A stretch of DNA of 64,000 bases, taken from JADJNW01 sp964517145 (GTDB taxonomy: Bacteria; Bacteroidota; Bacteroidia; Chitinophagales; Saprospiraceae). Where the stretch lies: contig CAZFBN010000003.1 in the NCBI GenBank assembly GCA_964517145.1, positions 1 to 64,000 on the forward strand, written 5' to 3'. Positions 44,755 to 52,305 of the stretch are shown here, piece after piece. A program made the translations under genes and the position numbers. The notes under the pieces were generated by a model. The model ran no database searches. It saw only the letters and a list, made by a program, of their open reading frames with translations, and was not told the DNA's origin. How positions within the stretch are numbered: the first letter of the stretch is position 1; every line of letters begins with the position of its first letter.

Positions 44755-45750
44755 TTATAGCGTCCCATCGTTTTCCCGATAAATCACTGCTAACATCAGT
44801 TGTCCCACGGCTTTCAATGTTTTCCGGTCAATGATATCGAGATTATCGTTATGCGTATGCCAATGTGCGCCAAAGCCCGTCTGCGTTTGCGCGGAGCGGT
44901 TGATAATGTCAATCATTGGAATGTTGGCAATCGTACTTACAAAATAATGGTCGTCGGTCACCGCGCCGCCGTTGGTTTTTGGAAAATAATTGCTGTAACC
45001 GAGATTTTCCGCCAAAGTCCAGACTTCATTGACGACCTGCGGGGCGATTTGATTGGAATATTGCTCAATCGGAAATTGGGCACCTTTGGAACCAACCATA
45101 TCCAACAAAATACCATATTGTGGACGGTAATTCGGCACGTGCAAATTCCGCGCCCAATACTGTGACCCCAAACACCAGGTCGTTGCCGAAGCCGGGTCTT
45201 CTGTGCCGCTTTGTCCCAAATCTTCTGCATCAAATAATACCAAATCAACCCCCATTTCCACTGGATTTTGCTGCAATTGTCGCGCAATTTCCAACAAAAC
45301 TGCCGTTCCACTGCCGCCATCATCCGCACCGAGAATCGGTTCGTTTTTGCGATCTGAATTCAAAGGCGAATCTGCGATATGCCGGGAATCCCAATGCGCC
45401 GCGAGCACAATGCGCTTGGCAATAGTTGGATTGAATTGAGCGATGATATTCGTGCCGTTTAAGGTGACGCCGTCGTATCTTTTTGCCTGAAAATTTTGTT
45501 CAATTACAGTCGCACCGTAAGTTTTGAATTTTTCTACCAGCCAGTTTCTGGTTGCCTGATGCGCTTCGGAGTTGGGCACACGCGGACCGAATTCCACTTG
45601 TTTTGCTACAAAAGCGAATGCCGAATCACGGTTAAAACTGGGTATTTTTGTCGTAGATTGCGTTTGCGTAGCGGCTTGACTGGAGTCGTTTTTACAGGCA
45701 TTGAAAATAAAGAGGCTGCTGATTATTAAAAGCAGAAGCAGATTTTTCAT
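44755..45750 (-). CDS. M28-family zinc peptidase / glutaminyl-peptide cyclotransferase-like lipoprotein
   Basis: 331 residues from the ATG at 45750. A lipoprotein signal (MKNLLLLLIISSLFIFNAC) precedes a catalytic domain with the M28 ligands: AAHWDSR, GADDGGSG, FDAEDLG, DMVGSKG and WHTHNDN. The pattern HxDS...DDG...ED...D...H fits both aminopeptidases and glutaminyl cyclases, and the overall shape resembles the latter. It would be anchored in the envelope and act on exported peptides or N-terminal glutamines, which is relevant because T9SS cargo often begins with Gln after signal cleavage (inference). It shares a unit with the cupin gene. Confidence 0.9.
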   Translation of the reverse strand: MKNLLLLLIISSLFIFNACKNDSSQAATQTQSTTKIPSFNRDSAFAFVAKQVEFGPRVPNSEAHQATRNWLVEKFKTYGATVIEQNFQAKRYDGVTLNGTNIIAQFNPTIAKRIVLAAHWDSRHIADSPLNSDRKNEPILGADDGGSGTAVLLEIARQLQQNPVEMGVDLVLFDAEDLGQSGTEDPASATTWCLGSQYWARNLHVPNYRPQYGILLDMVGSKGAQFPIEQYSNQIAPQVVNEVWTLAENLGYSNYFPKTNGGAVTDDHYFVSTIANIPMIDIINRSAQTQTGFGAHWHTHNDNLDIIDRKTLKAVGQLMLAVIYRENDGTL

Positions 45751-45838
45751 AATTTTAAGTTTGCTGGGCAAAGATAGTATTTTTCGAGGTGAAGCCCGAA
45801 TTACTTGGGTAGCTTAACAGTGAATGTTTTTCATTTTT

Positions 45839-45879
45839 ACAGGCTAAAGCCTGTTTGACGAAAAACAGCCTAAAGGCTG
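45839..45879 (+). repeat. Paired-hairpin repeat, copy 1
   Basis: ACAGGCTAAAGCCTGT (7-bp stem) and, 11 bp on, CAGCCTAAAGGCTG (6-bp stem) joined by a linker containing GACGAAA. It lies about 100 bp upstream of the sigma factor gene. The same pair occurs at 45929-45968 and, inverted, at 47113-47156. Confidence 0.85.
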
Positions 45880-45928
45880 CACTACATTTAAAGTAAAAAG
45901 CAAACTTATTCGTCTGCCATTATATGAG

Positions 45929-45968
45929 ACGGGCAAAAGCCTGTGGAACGAAACCAGCGTAAACGCTG
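45929..45968 (+). repeat. Paired-hairpin repeat, copy 2 (diverged)
   Basis: ACGGGCAAAAGCCTGT and CAGCGTAAACGCTG with the GAACGAAA linker. The second stem changed at both arms compared with copy 1 (C to G and G to C), so pairing is preserved. It ends 8 bp before the sigma factor ATG. Confidence 0.8.
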
Positions 45969-45976
45969 AATTACTT

Positions 45977-46519
45977 ATGGCGGAGCAACGTGTCATACAA
46001 GCCGTTCGGACTTACGGGAAGCAGCTGTTCAGCTTCATTCGCGGGCGCGTGCCGACGGACGAGGATGCCGAGGATATTTTGCAGGATGTGTGGTATCAAT
46101 TGAGCAATCAGCCTGAAATTGAGGCAATTGAGAGCGTGAGTGGATGGCTATATCGGGTGGCGCGGAATCGAATTACAGATTTATTTCGCAAGAAAAAACC
46201 GGAAGCGCTCGAAGATTATGGCTACGAAAATGAGGAAGGTGAATGGCTACTGAAAGATATTTTACTGGCGGATGATTTTAGTCCAGAGGATGAGCATATC
46301 CGGCAATTGTTTTGGGAAGCGCTGATGGCGGCGCTTGATGAATTGCCTGAAAAACAACGCGAAGTATTCATTTTGAATGAGTTAGAAGATAAAACCTTGC
46401 AGGAAATTGCCGATGAACGCGGCGAAAATATCAAAACGATTATTTCCCGGAAGGGCTACGCGGTGAAGCATTTGCGCAGTCGTTTGGAAAATTTATATCA
46501 GGAGTTGATTAATTATTAA
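45977..46519 (+). CDS. ECF-type RNA polymerase sigma factor
   Basis: 180-residue sigma-70 family factor of the extracytoplasmic-function type. Region 2 runs from about residue 15 to 75 (FSFIRGRVPTDEDAEDILQDVWYQL ... SGWLYRVARNRITDLFRKKK) and region 4 from about 115 to 170 (LDELPEKQREVFILNELEDKTLQEIADERGENIKTIISRKGYAVKHLR). It would switch on envelope or metal stress genes. The following two membrane genes and the Hsp20 gene lie on the same strand within 1.5 kb and are natural candidates for its partner or targets. No anti-sigma factor with a clear domain is adjacent. Confidence 0.93.
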   Translation: MAEQRVIQAVRTYGKQLFSFIRGRVPTDEDAEDILQDVWYQLSNQPEIEAIESVSGWLYRVARNRITDLFRKKKPEALEDYGYENEEGEWLLKDILLADDFSPEDEHIRQLFWEALMAALDELPEKQREVFILNELEDKTLQEIADERGENIKTIISRKGYAVKHLRSRLENLYQELINY

Positions 46520-46594
46520 TTGATTATTGTTGATTATTAATTGTTTATCGAGTTATTTGCAATTAGCAATTAGCAATAGGCAATCAACAAAAAA
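46520..46594. repeat. Word-iterated inverted repeat
   Basis: After the sigma factor stop codon: TTGATTATTGTTGATTATTAATTG, then the complementary CAATTAGCAATTAGCAATAGGCAATCAACAA. The same TTGTTGATT/AATCAACAA words recur at 56287-56366 and 57713-57794. Confidence 0.6.
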
Positions 46595-47002
46595 ATGGGA
46601 TCGAAAAAATTTGGTTTTTTTCCGCTTTTTGGAATTGGGGCGCTGTTTTTAGGCGGCTGGGCAGTGATGCTGCTCTGGAATGCCATTCTGCCGGATGTGA
46701 CAGGCGTAAAAACCTTGACGTATTGGCAGGCAATGGGCTTGCTGGTTTTGTCCAGAATTTTATTTGGCGGCTGGCGCGGTGGCGGCAGACCAGGCGGTTA
46801 TGGCAAACATCAATTCAACAAACACAAGGCTTGGCGCGACAAGTGGATGAATATGAGTATGGAAGAACGCATGAAATTCAAACAAGAATGGCGCGAACGG
46901 TGTCGGCGTGGAAAATGGGATGATTGGAAAGGTGGAAAACCGAGCGACTCGGAATCTAATGAAGGGGAGACGAAGCGACCCAGTGATGATGAATTGTTGT
47001 AA
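46595..47002 (+). CDS. Small membrane protein of unknown function
   Basis: 135 residues. Two hydrophobic helices (about 8-30 FFPLFGIGALFLGGWAVMLLW and 47-62) are followed by a basic, Gly/Arg-rich then Trp/Lys-rich tail (HKAWRDKWMNMSMEERMKFKQEWRERCRRGKWDDWKGG) and an acidic end. The tail resembles the amphipathic helix of Spy/CpxP-type stress proteins only loosely. It begins 76 bp after the ECF sigma factor; a membrane protein in that position is a candidate regulator of the sigma factor. Followed by a strong terminator. Confidence 0.7.
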   Translation: MGSKKFGFFPLFGIGALFLGGWAVMLLWNAILPDVTGVKTLTYWQAMGLLVLSRILFGGWRGGGRPGGYGKHQFNKHKAWRDKWMNMSMEERMKFKQEWRERCRRGKWDDWKGGKPSDSESNEGETKRPSDDELL

Positions 47003-47016
47003 AATAATTTTTTTAT

Positions 47017-47054
47017 AAAAAAGCCTGATAAGTAATTGCTTGTCAGGCTTTTTT
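47017..47054 (+). terminator. Intrinsic terminator
   Basis: A 16-bp stem with one G-T pair (47017-47032 with 47039-47054), GC-rich in AGCCTGA...TCAGGCT and flanked by A and T runs, 15 bp after the small membrane protein gene. Confidence 0.88.
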
Positions 47055-47112
47055 GTTTTTTAATCAAAAAATTAAAGTAAAAATTCGCAACGCTCGTCTT
47101 CCTACTTGTAGC

Positions 47113-47156
47113 GCAGCCTTTGAGGCTGCCTTTCGTCCAACAGGCTTTAGCCTGTC
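47113..47156 (-). repeat. Paired-hairpin repeat, copy 3 (inverted)
   Basis: Reverse-complement copy of the unit at 45839: CAGCCT-CAA-AGGCTG and ACAGGCTAAAGCCTGT with the GGACGAAA linker. It lies just upstream of the 93-residue gene. Confidence 0.85.
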
Positions 47157-47183
47157 CCAATTTTTAACCAAAATTTCAAAACC

Positions 47184-47465
47184 ATGTACTTTCCAAAATT
47201 TGCCCTGGTCGGAATCCTGGCGCTGGCAGCCCTGGCGGTGATGCCGTTCTTTTTCTTCCGACTGATTGTGTTTTTTCTGATCGTGCGATTGATTGTTGGA
47301 TTGGTCATGCGAAACCGTTTTCGTCGGCATTACGCCTACCATTATCATTATGACAATCGCCCGGAACCATTAGAAGCAGGCGACATGCGCTTCTTTGCAA
47401 GACGATTTGAAAAAGAATACCGTTACGAAGATAAACCGAAATATAACGAGAAAGACCTTGTTTAA
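47184..47465 (+). CDS. Small membrane protein of unknown function
   Basis: 93 residues: a short N-terminus, then two hydrophobic segments in tandem (about 7-45: LVGILALAALAVMPFFFFRLIVFFLIVRLIVGLV) and a basic, Tyr/His-rich cytoplasmic tail (RNRFRRHYAYHYHYDN ... MRFFARRFEKEYRYEDKPKY). The ATG is preceded by the third paired-hairpin repeat. It lies 66 bp before the Hsp20 gene and could be cotranscribed with it. No family recognised. Confidence 0.7.
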   Translation: MYFPKFALVGILALAALAVMPFFFFRLIVFFLIVRLIVGLVMRNRFRRHYAYHYHYDNRPEPLEAGDMRFFARRFEKEYRYEDKPKYNEKDLV

Positions 47466-47530
47466 GTACGAGGTTAGAAGTACGAACTTGAAAACATTTT
47501 TAATTATTCATTTTTAATTCTTTCATTATC

Positions 47531-47932
47531 ATGAAACATCATTATTGCGGCTCCAAACATTGGGGGCATGGCAGACACGGACATTGGCAGGGGCGCGGCG
47601 GCTATTTCCGCGTACCGGTGAACATTTTGAAAACAGCGGAGTCCTACGAACTTTTTGTAGCAGCGCCCGGTAGAAGTAAAGAGGATTTTAAAATCTCGGT
47701 AAGTGGCGATGAATTGACCATCTCTTATCAAAAACCGTCGGAAGTAAGCGGCGATGAGCCCAACTGGGTGCGCTACGAGTACCGGCGCGGCGCATTTGAA
47801 CGCAGCTTTTTGATTGACGATACAGTAGATACAGCGAGCATATCGGCAAAGTATGAGGATGGTATTTTACAGGTGACGCTGCCGATCAAACCCGGAAGCA
47901 TTGTGCCTTCGCAGGATATTCAAATAGCCTAA
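47531..47932 (+). CDS. Hsp20/alpha-crystallin-family small heat shock protein
   Basis: 133 residues. The alpha-crystallin domain runs from about residue 26 to 125 (RVPVNILKTAESYELFVAAPGRSKEDFKISVSGDELTISYQKP, and the C-terminal GILQVTLPIKPG). The N-terminus is unusual: MKHHYCGSKHWGHGRHGHWQGRGG, rich in His and Gly, suggesting metal binding or redox sensitivity. Typical Hsp20 proteins prevent aggregation of unfolded proteins. Its position next to an ECF sigma factor and two membrane proteins suggests an envelope or protein-folding stress locus. Confidence 0.93.
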   Translation: MKHHYCGSKHWGHGRHGHWQGRGGYFRVPVNILKTAESYELFVAAPGRSKEDFKISVSGDELTISYQKPSEVSGDEPNWVRYEYRRGAFERSFLIDDTVDTASISAKYEDGILQVTLPIKPGSIVPSQDIQIA

Positions 47933-47939
47933 ACAAAAA

Positions 47940-47998
47940 GTTAGAAGTCGGAGGTCGGAAGTTGAAATCATTCGTACTTCCGACTTCGTATCTCCAGC
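47940..47998. repeat. Word-iterated inverted repeat, terminator-like
   Basis: Between convergent Hsp20 and thiL: AGAAGTCGGAGGTCGGAAGT followed by ACTTCCGACTTCGTATCTCC. The two arms pair, so it may also terminate both transcripts. Confidence 0.6.
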
Positions 47999-49039
47999 TT
48001 ATTTAAAATGCGTCCAGCCCTGTGCTGTCAAATCATGAATATTGCCGCCCTTGGTGTGCAATTTGATGCCATCTTTCGCATCGGTAATCTCCCCTGCAAT
48101 GTAAATATCCGGCAAGTATTTAATTTTATCCACATCTGTAGGATCAATGGTGAATAACAATTCGTAATCCTCACCGCCGCTGAGCGCGCAGGTGATCGGG
48201 TCGAGTTGAAATGTAAGCGCCATCATTTGTGCATCGGGGTGAATCGGCACGCCACTTTCTTCCAAATACGCGCCAACATTGGATTGTTTACAAATATGCA
48301 TCAGATCAGAAGAAACCCCATCCGAAATGTCAATCATCGCCGTCGGCACCAAATTATTTTTGGCAAACATTTCAATCATATCTTTCCGCGCTTCTGGCTT
48401 TAACTGCCTGCCAATCAGATAGTTCTGTTCTTCTAAATTGGGCTGCACGTTTGGATTGGACAAATAAATCTGCTTTTCGCGCTCTAAAATTTGCAAACCC
48501 AAATACGCTGCACCCAAATCGCCGGTGATGCACACGAGATCGCCCACTTTAGCACCACTGCGATAAACCAGTTTATCTTTTTCGCCCTGCCCAATCGCTG
48601 TTACGCTGATTATCAAGCCTTTATTCGACGCGGAAGTATCGCCACCAATCAAATCCACATTATAAAAATCACAGGCAGCGTAAACCCCAGCGTACAATTC
48701 TTCCAGCGCCTCCACCGAAAATCGATTCGACATGGCAATGGAAACCGTAATTTGCTTGGGCGTAGCATTCATCGCATAAATATCCGACAGATTAACCACT
48801 ACCGATTTATAACCTAAATGCTTCAGCGGCGTGTACATCAGGTCAAAATGAATGCCTTCCACCAGCATATCGGTAGAAACCACTGTTAGAAAACCTTGAT
48901 TATCAATCACTGCGGCGTCATCGCCCACGCCTTTGATTGTAGAAGGATTGTGAAAAGTGATATTTTTCGTGAGGCGGTCGATGAGTCCAAATTCGCCCAG
49001 TTCGCCAATTTCCGTTCGTTTCGTTTGTTCTGCTGCCAT
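47999..49039 (-). CDS. thiL: Thiamine-monophosphate kinase
   Basis: Phosphorylates thiamine monophosphate to the active diphosphate. The 346-residue protein has the ThiL hallmarks: GVGDDAAVI near residue 37, VVSTDMLVEGIHF at about 54, VVNLSDIYAMNATP, LIGGDTSASNKGL and the C-terminal GEDYELLF. Cytoplasmic, no signal peptide. Its start is 80 bp from the preceding thioredoxin-type gene on the same strand, separated by a GGGGAAT/ATTCCCC spacer. No other thiamine genes are near. Confidence 0.95.
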   Translation of the reverse strand: MAAEQTKRTEIGELGEFGLIDRLTKNITFHNPSTIKGVGDDAAVIDNQGFLTVVSTDMLVEGIHFDLMYTPLKHLGYKSVVVNLSDIYAMNATPKQITVSIAMSNRFSVEALEELYAGVYAACDFYNVDLIGGDTSASNKGLIISVTAIGQGEKDKLVYRSGAKVGDLVCITGDLGAAYLGLQILEREKQIYLSNPNVQPNLEEQNYLIGRQLKPEARKDMIEMFAKNNLVPTAMIDISDGVSSDLMHICKQSNVGAYLEESGVPIHPDAQMMALTFQLDPITCALSGGEDYELLFTIDPTDVDKIKYLPDIYIAGEITDAKDGIKLHTKGGNIHDLTAQGWTHFK

Positions 49040-49048
49040 AAAAGGGTT

Positions 49049-49119
49049 ATAGGGGAATTGAGTGATAGGGGAATAGGCACAAGGGATTTCCCTATAATCC
49101 TATTCCCGCATTCCCCTTT
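49049..49119. repeat. Word-iterated inverted repeat
   Basis: TATAGGGGAATTGAG and GATAGGGGAATAG, then CCCTATAATCCTATTCCCGCATTCCCC. The two halves pair imperfectly. Lies between thiL and the thioredoxin-fold gene. Confidence 0.6.
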
Positions 49120-50301
49120 TTATTTCATTTTCTTAATTTCTTTCAATAATTCTTCGGTTGCACTATAATCTTCCTCTTCTGCCTTTGCCAGTTTAATGGC
49201 TTTCTCCGCTGTTTTTTTAGCTTTTTTCTTATCGCCGAGTTTGTAATAAAGCGCTGCTAAGGTATCATTGTTGTAATAATTGTCATCCAGCTTTACTGAT
49301 TTTTCTGACCACATCAGCGCTTCTTTCAGTAAATTTTTATCTTCTATTTGCTCATAAAAAGACCAGGCAAGTGTGTTCAATTCTTCCGAATCATCAGATG
49401 GATATTTATTATAATATTCAACTGCCTTTTTACCAAAATTTTCTGAATCCTGCTGCGCCCGATACAAACTCATTTCAAAATACAGGGAAGCCTGGTCAGC
49501 CAGCGCCGGTGTCAACTTCGCATGATATGCTTTTTTAATATCTTCAAAAGAAGGCATGCCGCCAGACATGGCATCTGGAAAAGCTTCCGTCAACACGATT
49601 TGTTGCACAATATTTAGAAATGCCTGATTACCAAACGCTTCTTCAATTTCCGCTCGATGATTCAAAATAAATTTGAAACCTTTTGAATTCGTTTTTGTCG
49701 TGTTATTTAGTACCAACATCATGTTTTCCTGAGAAACATCATTTGGATTGGAATCCAGGTAAATATCAATCACCTCGCCCACACGCGGGTGCATGGATTC
49801 GATGAAAGCCGTCATTAATTTGGCAATAAAATCAGGGTTGCGGTCGCCGCCATCAAAGCGTTTCTCCAGCGCCGCGAGGCGTTTTTCAGGATCGAGCGCG
49901 GTGCGTCCGGTTTCCAGGAAATCCGCCGCTTCTTTGCCCCCAACTACTCGATGCATCACCGTGCCACTGCCGTCAATGAAAAGGCTCGTCGGATAAGCTT
50001 GCACCGCGTAGGTTTTCGCCAATTCCAAGCCCTCGCCTTTTTCCATGTCGATTTTTACATTGATAAAGTTCTTATTATAAAATTGACCGACCTCTGTTGT
50101 ATTGAACACATTGGCGTCCATCCATTTACAAGGACCGCACCAGGTGGCATACGCATCCAGGAAAATCAGCTTGTTCTCCGTTTTAGCTTGCGCTAACAGA
50201 TCCGCCCATTTAGTATCTTCGTGGAATTGAATCCCGCCTTCCTGCGCCACTGCACCGAAGCTCCACAGCAGGTTAATCAATACAATTAAAATGTTTTTCA
50301 T
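49120..50301 (-). CDS. Secreted thioredoxin-fold protein with TPR-like C-terminus
   Basis: 393 residues from the ATG at 50301 (signal peptide MKNILIVLINLLWSFGAVAQ). Longer readings of the frame start inside the neighbouring gene and were rejected. A thioredoxin-like domain has the active site YATWCGPCKWMD at about residue 50 and the cis-proline block AYPTSLFIDG. The C-terminal 230 residues are helical with TPR-like pairs (ALMWSEKSVKLDDNYYNNDTLAALYYKLGDKKKA). Likely a periplasmic or surface disulfide reductase or holdase. Closely related in layout to the gene at 50.4 kb. Confidence 0.88.
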   Translation of the reverse strand: MKNILIVLINLLWSFGAVAQEGGIQFHEDTKWADLLAQAKTENKLIFLDAYATWCGPCKWMDANVFNTTEVGQFYNKNFINVKIDMEKGEGLELAKTYAVQAYPTSLFIDGSGTVMHRVVGGKEAADFLETGRTALDPEKRLAALEKRFDGGDRNPDFIAKLMTAFIESMHPRVGEVIDIYLDSNPNDVSQENMMLVLNNTTKTNSKGFKFILNHRAEIEEAFGNQAFLNIVQQIVLTEAFPDAMSGGMPSFEDIKKAYHAKLTPALADQASLYFEMSLYRAQQDSENFGKKAVEYYNKYPSDDSEELNTLAWSFYEQIEDKNLLKEALMWSEKSVKLDDNYYNNDTLAALYYKLGDKKKAKKTAEKAIKLAKAEEEDYSATEELLKEIKKMK

Positions 50302-50395
50302 AAAAATGATAATTGGAATTTTGGAATGATGGAATTTGGAAAGCTGGAAAGTGTAATTTGGACATTCCAATGTCCCATCGTTCCAGTTTTCCGTG
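50302..50395. repeat. Word-iterated inverted repeat
   Basis: AATTGGAATTTTGGAATGA and TGGAATTTGGAAAGCTGGAAA then GACATTCCAATGTCCCATCG and TTCCAGTTTTCC. It separates the two thioredoxin-type genes. Same words as the spacer upstream of nadK at 3749-3789. Confidence 0.6.
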
Positions 50396-51562
50396 TTAGC
50401 CTTGCAAACGATTGATATACATTTCCGCCGTGCGCACTGCCGTGCTGCCCTCTTGTTTCGCCAGTTCCAACGCTTTTTTAGCCACGTCCATTGCCTGATC
50501 TTTTTTGCCATTTTTATTCAGCACATCGGCGTAAATGAGAAAATAGACAGAGGTTTGACCCACCTCCGTTGCACGTTTTGCCAAATCTTCCGCCAGACTC
50601 ATCGAATTTTTATCATTATTGAACTGATCTAAAAGCGTTTTACAAAGGCTTTGCAGCTCCCGCGCATCCTCATAAATGTATTTTTTGGCGTAAGATTTTG
50701 CCGTTTTATTAAAATTGGCAGCATCATTTGCCTTTAAATAAAAATCCATCCAGGCTTGCTCGGCAAAAGCGTCGGCTTTATCAGAATAATGTTTTTTGAC
50801 TTTGTCAATGGCTTCCACCATCAGCTCTTTGCTTTGATACTCCACTGCTTTATGCGCAGTGTTGCGGCAAGCATTGAGAATTTGCTGGCGCACTTCATCT
50901 TCAGAAGTCACTTTGGCAATTTGATTGCGGTATTGAATCAGCCATTCAAAAATTTTAGAATCCGCTTCCGTCGCAGCTTCCAGAATGAATTTTAAATTAA
51001 AATCCGTTGTCAAATCCTTTTGCGAACGCAGGTATTCATTGGCAATTTTCAAACTCGGCTTGCCTGCTTTGTTCAGCGCGCGCACGTAGCCATACACAAG
51101 CTCAGGTTCGCGTTTGCCTTTTTCGTATTCCGCCGCAAAATCCTGGCTTTTGTCTTCCATGTCCAGCACTTTCCGACCAATGCTCAGCAACGCATCCACC
51201 GACTGCGCGCCTACCACCGTGTGCACGATTTCGCCTTTGTAATTCATAAAAAACAAGGTCGGATACGCCCGCACCGGATACTGTTTGGCGAATTCCAAGC
51301 CCATGCCGCGCTCCATATCGATTTGCATGCTTACGAAGTGCTTGTTAAAAAACTCGCCGACTTTTTCGTTGGGGAATACATTTTTCGCCATTTGCTTGCA
51401 CGGACCGCACCACACCGCGTACGCATCCACAAAAATCAGTTTCTCCTGCTTTTCGGCTTCGCCCTGCGCCTCGCCCCAGCTGCCTTCAAAAAATTTGATG
51501 CCCTGCGCGAACGTACTGATGGTCAACATGATCGCAAAAAAAGTGGTAAAGACTATTTTCAT
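50396..51562 (-). CDS. Secreted thioredoxin-fold protein, paralogue
   Basis: 388 residues from the ATG at 51562 (MKIVFTTFFAIMLTISTFAQ signal peptide). The thioredoxin-like domain contains YAVWCGPCKQMAKNVF at about residue 45 and AYPTLFFMNYKGEIVHTVVG. The C-terminal half is helical and rich in charged residues with TPR-like repeats (DVLNKNGKKDQAMDVAKKALELA). Similarity to the next gene in layout and active site suggests tandem duplication. Exported, probably envelope redox or folding; the helical half may bind a client. Confidence 0.88.
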   Translation of the reverse strand: MKIVFTTFFAIMLTISTFAQGIKFFEGSWGEAQGEAEKQEKLIFVDAYAVWCGPCKQMAKNVFPNEKVGEFFNKHFVSMQIDMERGMGLEFAKQYPVRAYPTLFFMNYKGEIVHTVVGAQSVDALLSIGRKVLDMEDKSQDFAAEYEKGKREPELVYGYVRALNKAGKPSLKIANEYLRSQKDLTTDFNLKFILEAATEADSKIFEWLIQYRNQIAKVTSEDEVRQQILNACRNTAHKAVEYQSKELMVEAIDKVKKHYSDKADAFAEQAWMDFYLKANDAANFNKTAKSYAKKYIYEDARELQSLCKTLLDQFNNDKNSMSLAEDLAKRATEVGQTSVYFLIYADVLNKNGKKDQAMDVAKKALELAKQEGSTAVRTAEMYINRLQG

Positions 51563-51724
51563 AATATCAGTTCTTTTTTTGTGCAAGATACAAAATAAGG
51601 ATGCCGTTTTGAAACAGAACAGCCGGTATAAATGGTTGAATTAACGTTTTGGTAAGAAAGAAAAGTGCGGAAGGATACATTTTTTATTTGCAAAGCGCTT
51701 TAGTTTATTGGATTTGTCTTATCT

Positions 51725-52200
51725 CATTCAAATTTTGGCAAACAGCAGGAAGAGCGGCTGCGCCAGGTACACTGGAATTGCCGGGGGATTCCGTTGCACG
51801 ATACATTCAATCGGGTGCTGCAAATGATAGATTCCGGGGCGTTGTTTGCAGGCAGATGGAACAGCCTTGCTGGAAAGTGTGCAATGGCAATTGAGCAGTC
51901 TGGATGGCAAGAAAATCAAGGGGGGCGAGTCCGCGCAGCCGAGGCAATCAGGGTTTGTATATCTTAAGTGCCTGGGTGAGAGAGCAGCGCTATTACATCA
52001 GTTCTTGTACAAATGCCGATGCCGGACGATTCAATGACTTGGGGCGAGAGCATTGAGAATCACTTGCATTAGTATATGGATGTGACTTTTTGCGAGGATG
52101 CTTCGCGTGCCCGGTCGGGCAATGCCCAACAAGCTCAGTTTACAAAAACATCGTTTTCGCGCTGCACCCAATCAAAATCATTTACTCCAAATTTTGAGTA
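51725..52200 (+). pseudogene. Degraded ISAs1-family transposase
   Basis: Conserved blocks of an ISAs1 (H-repeat type) transposase appear in order but in different frames: GIPLHDTFNRVLQMID (about 51785), SLDGKKIKG (about 51898), GLYILSAWVREQ (about 51953), WGESIENHLH-stop-YMDVTFCEDASRARSGNA (about 52040-52140). The W codon after NHLH is TAG. The region between the third and fourth blocks is much too short, so an internal deletion is likely. No intact terminal inverted repeats or flanking target duplication were found. It is inactive. Confidence 0.85.
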
Positions 52201-52264
52201 ATCCTTTTTAATGTGTTTGCCCTATTGTAAATCCTGATTCAGACATTCTCTTCCAAACTTTCCC

Positions 52265-52272
52265 TATATTTG
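52265..52272 (+). promoter_or_regulatory. Promoter -7 box for the symporter gene
   Basis: TATATTTG, a full TAnnTTTG match, 33 bp upstream of the symporter ATG. The -33 region is weak (TTC at 52246-52248). Confidence 0.5.
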
Positions 52273-52305
52273 TTTTTCTAATCGCAACACACAGCGTAAA
52301 CAACC

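Noticed and set aside
50302..50511. 70-residue N-terminal extension of the thioredoxin-fold gene
   Set aside because: It reads through the spacer and antisense-free overlap of the next gene's end; the signal peptide begins at the ATG at 50301.
51649..51894. Plus-strand ORF of 81 codons
   Set aside because: It overlaps the ISAs1 fossil in mixed frames; conserved motifs lie in other frames.
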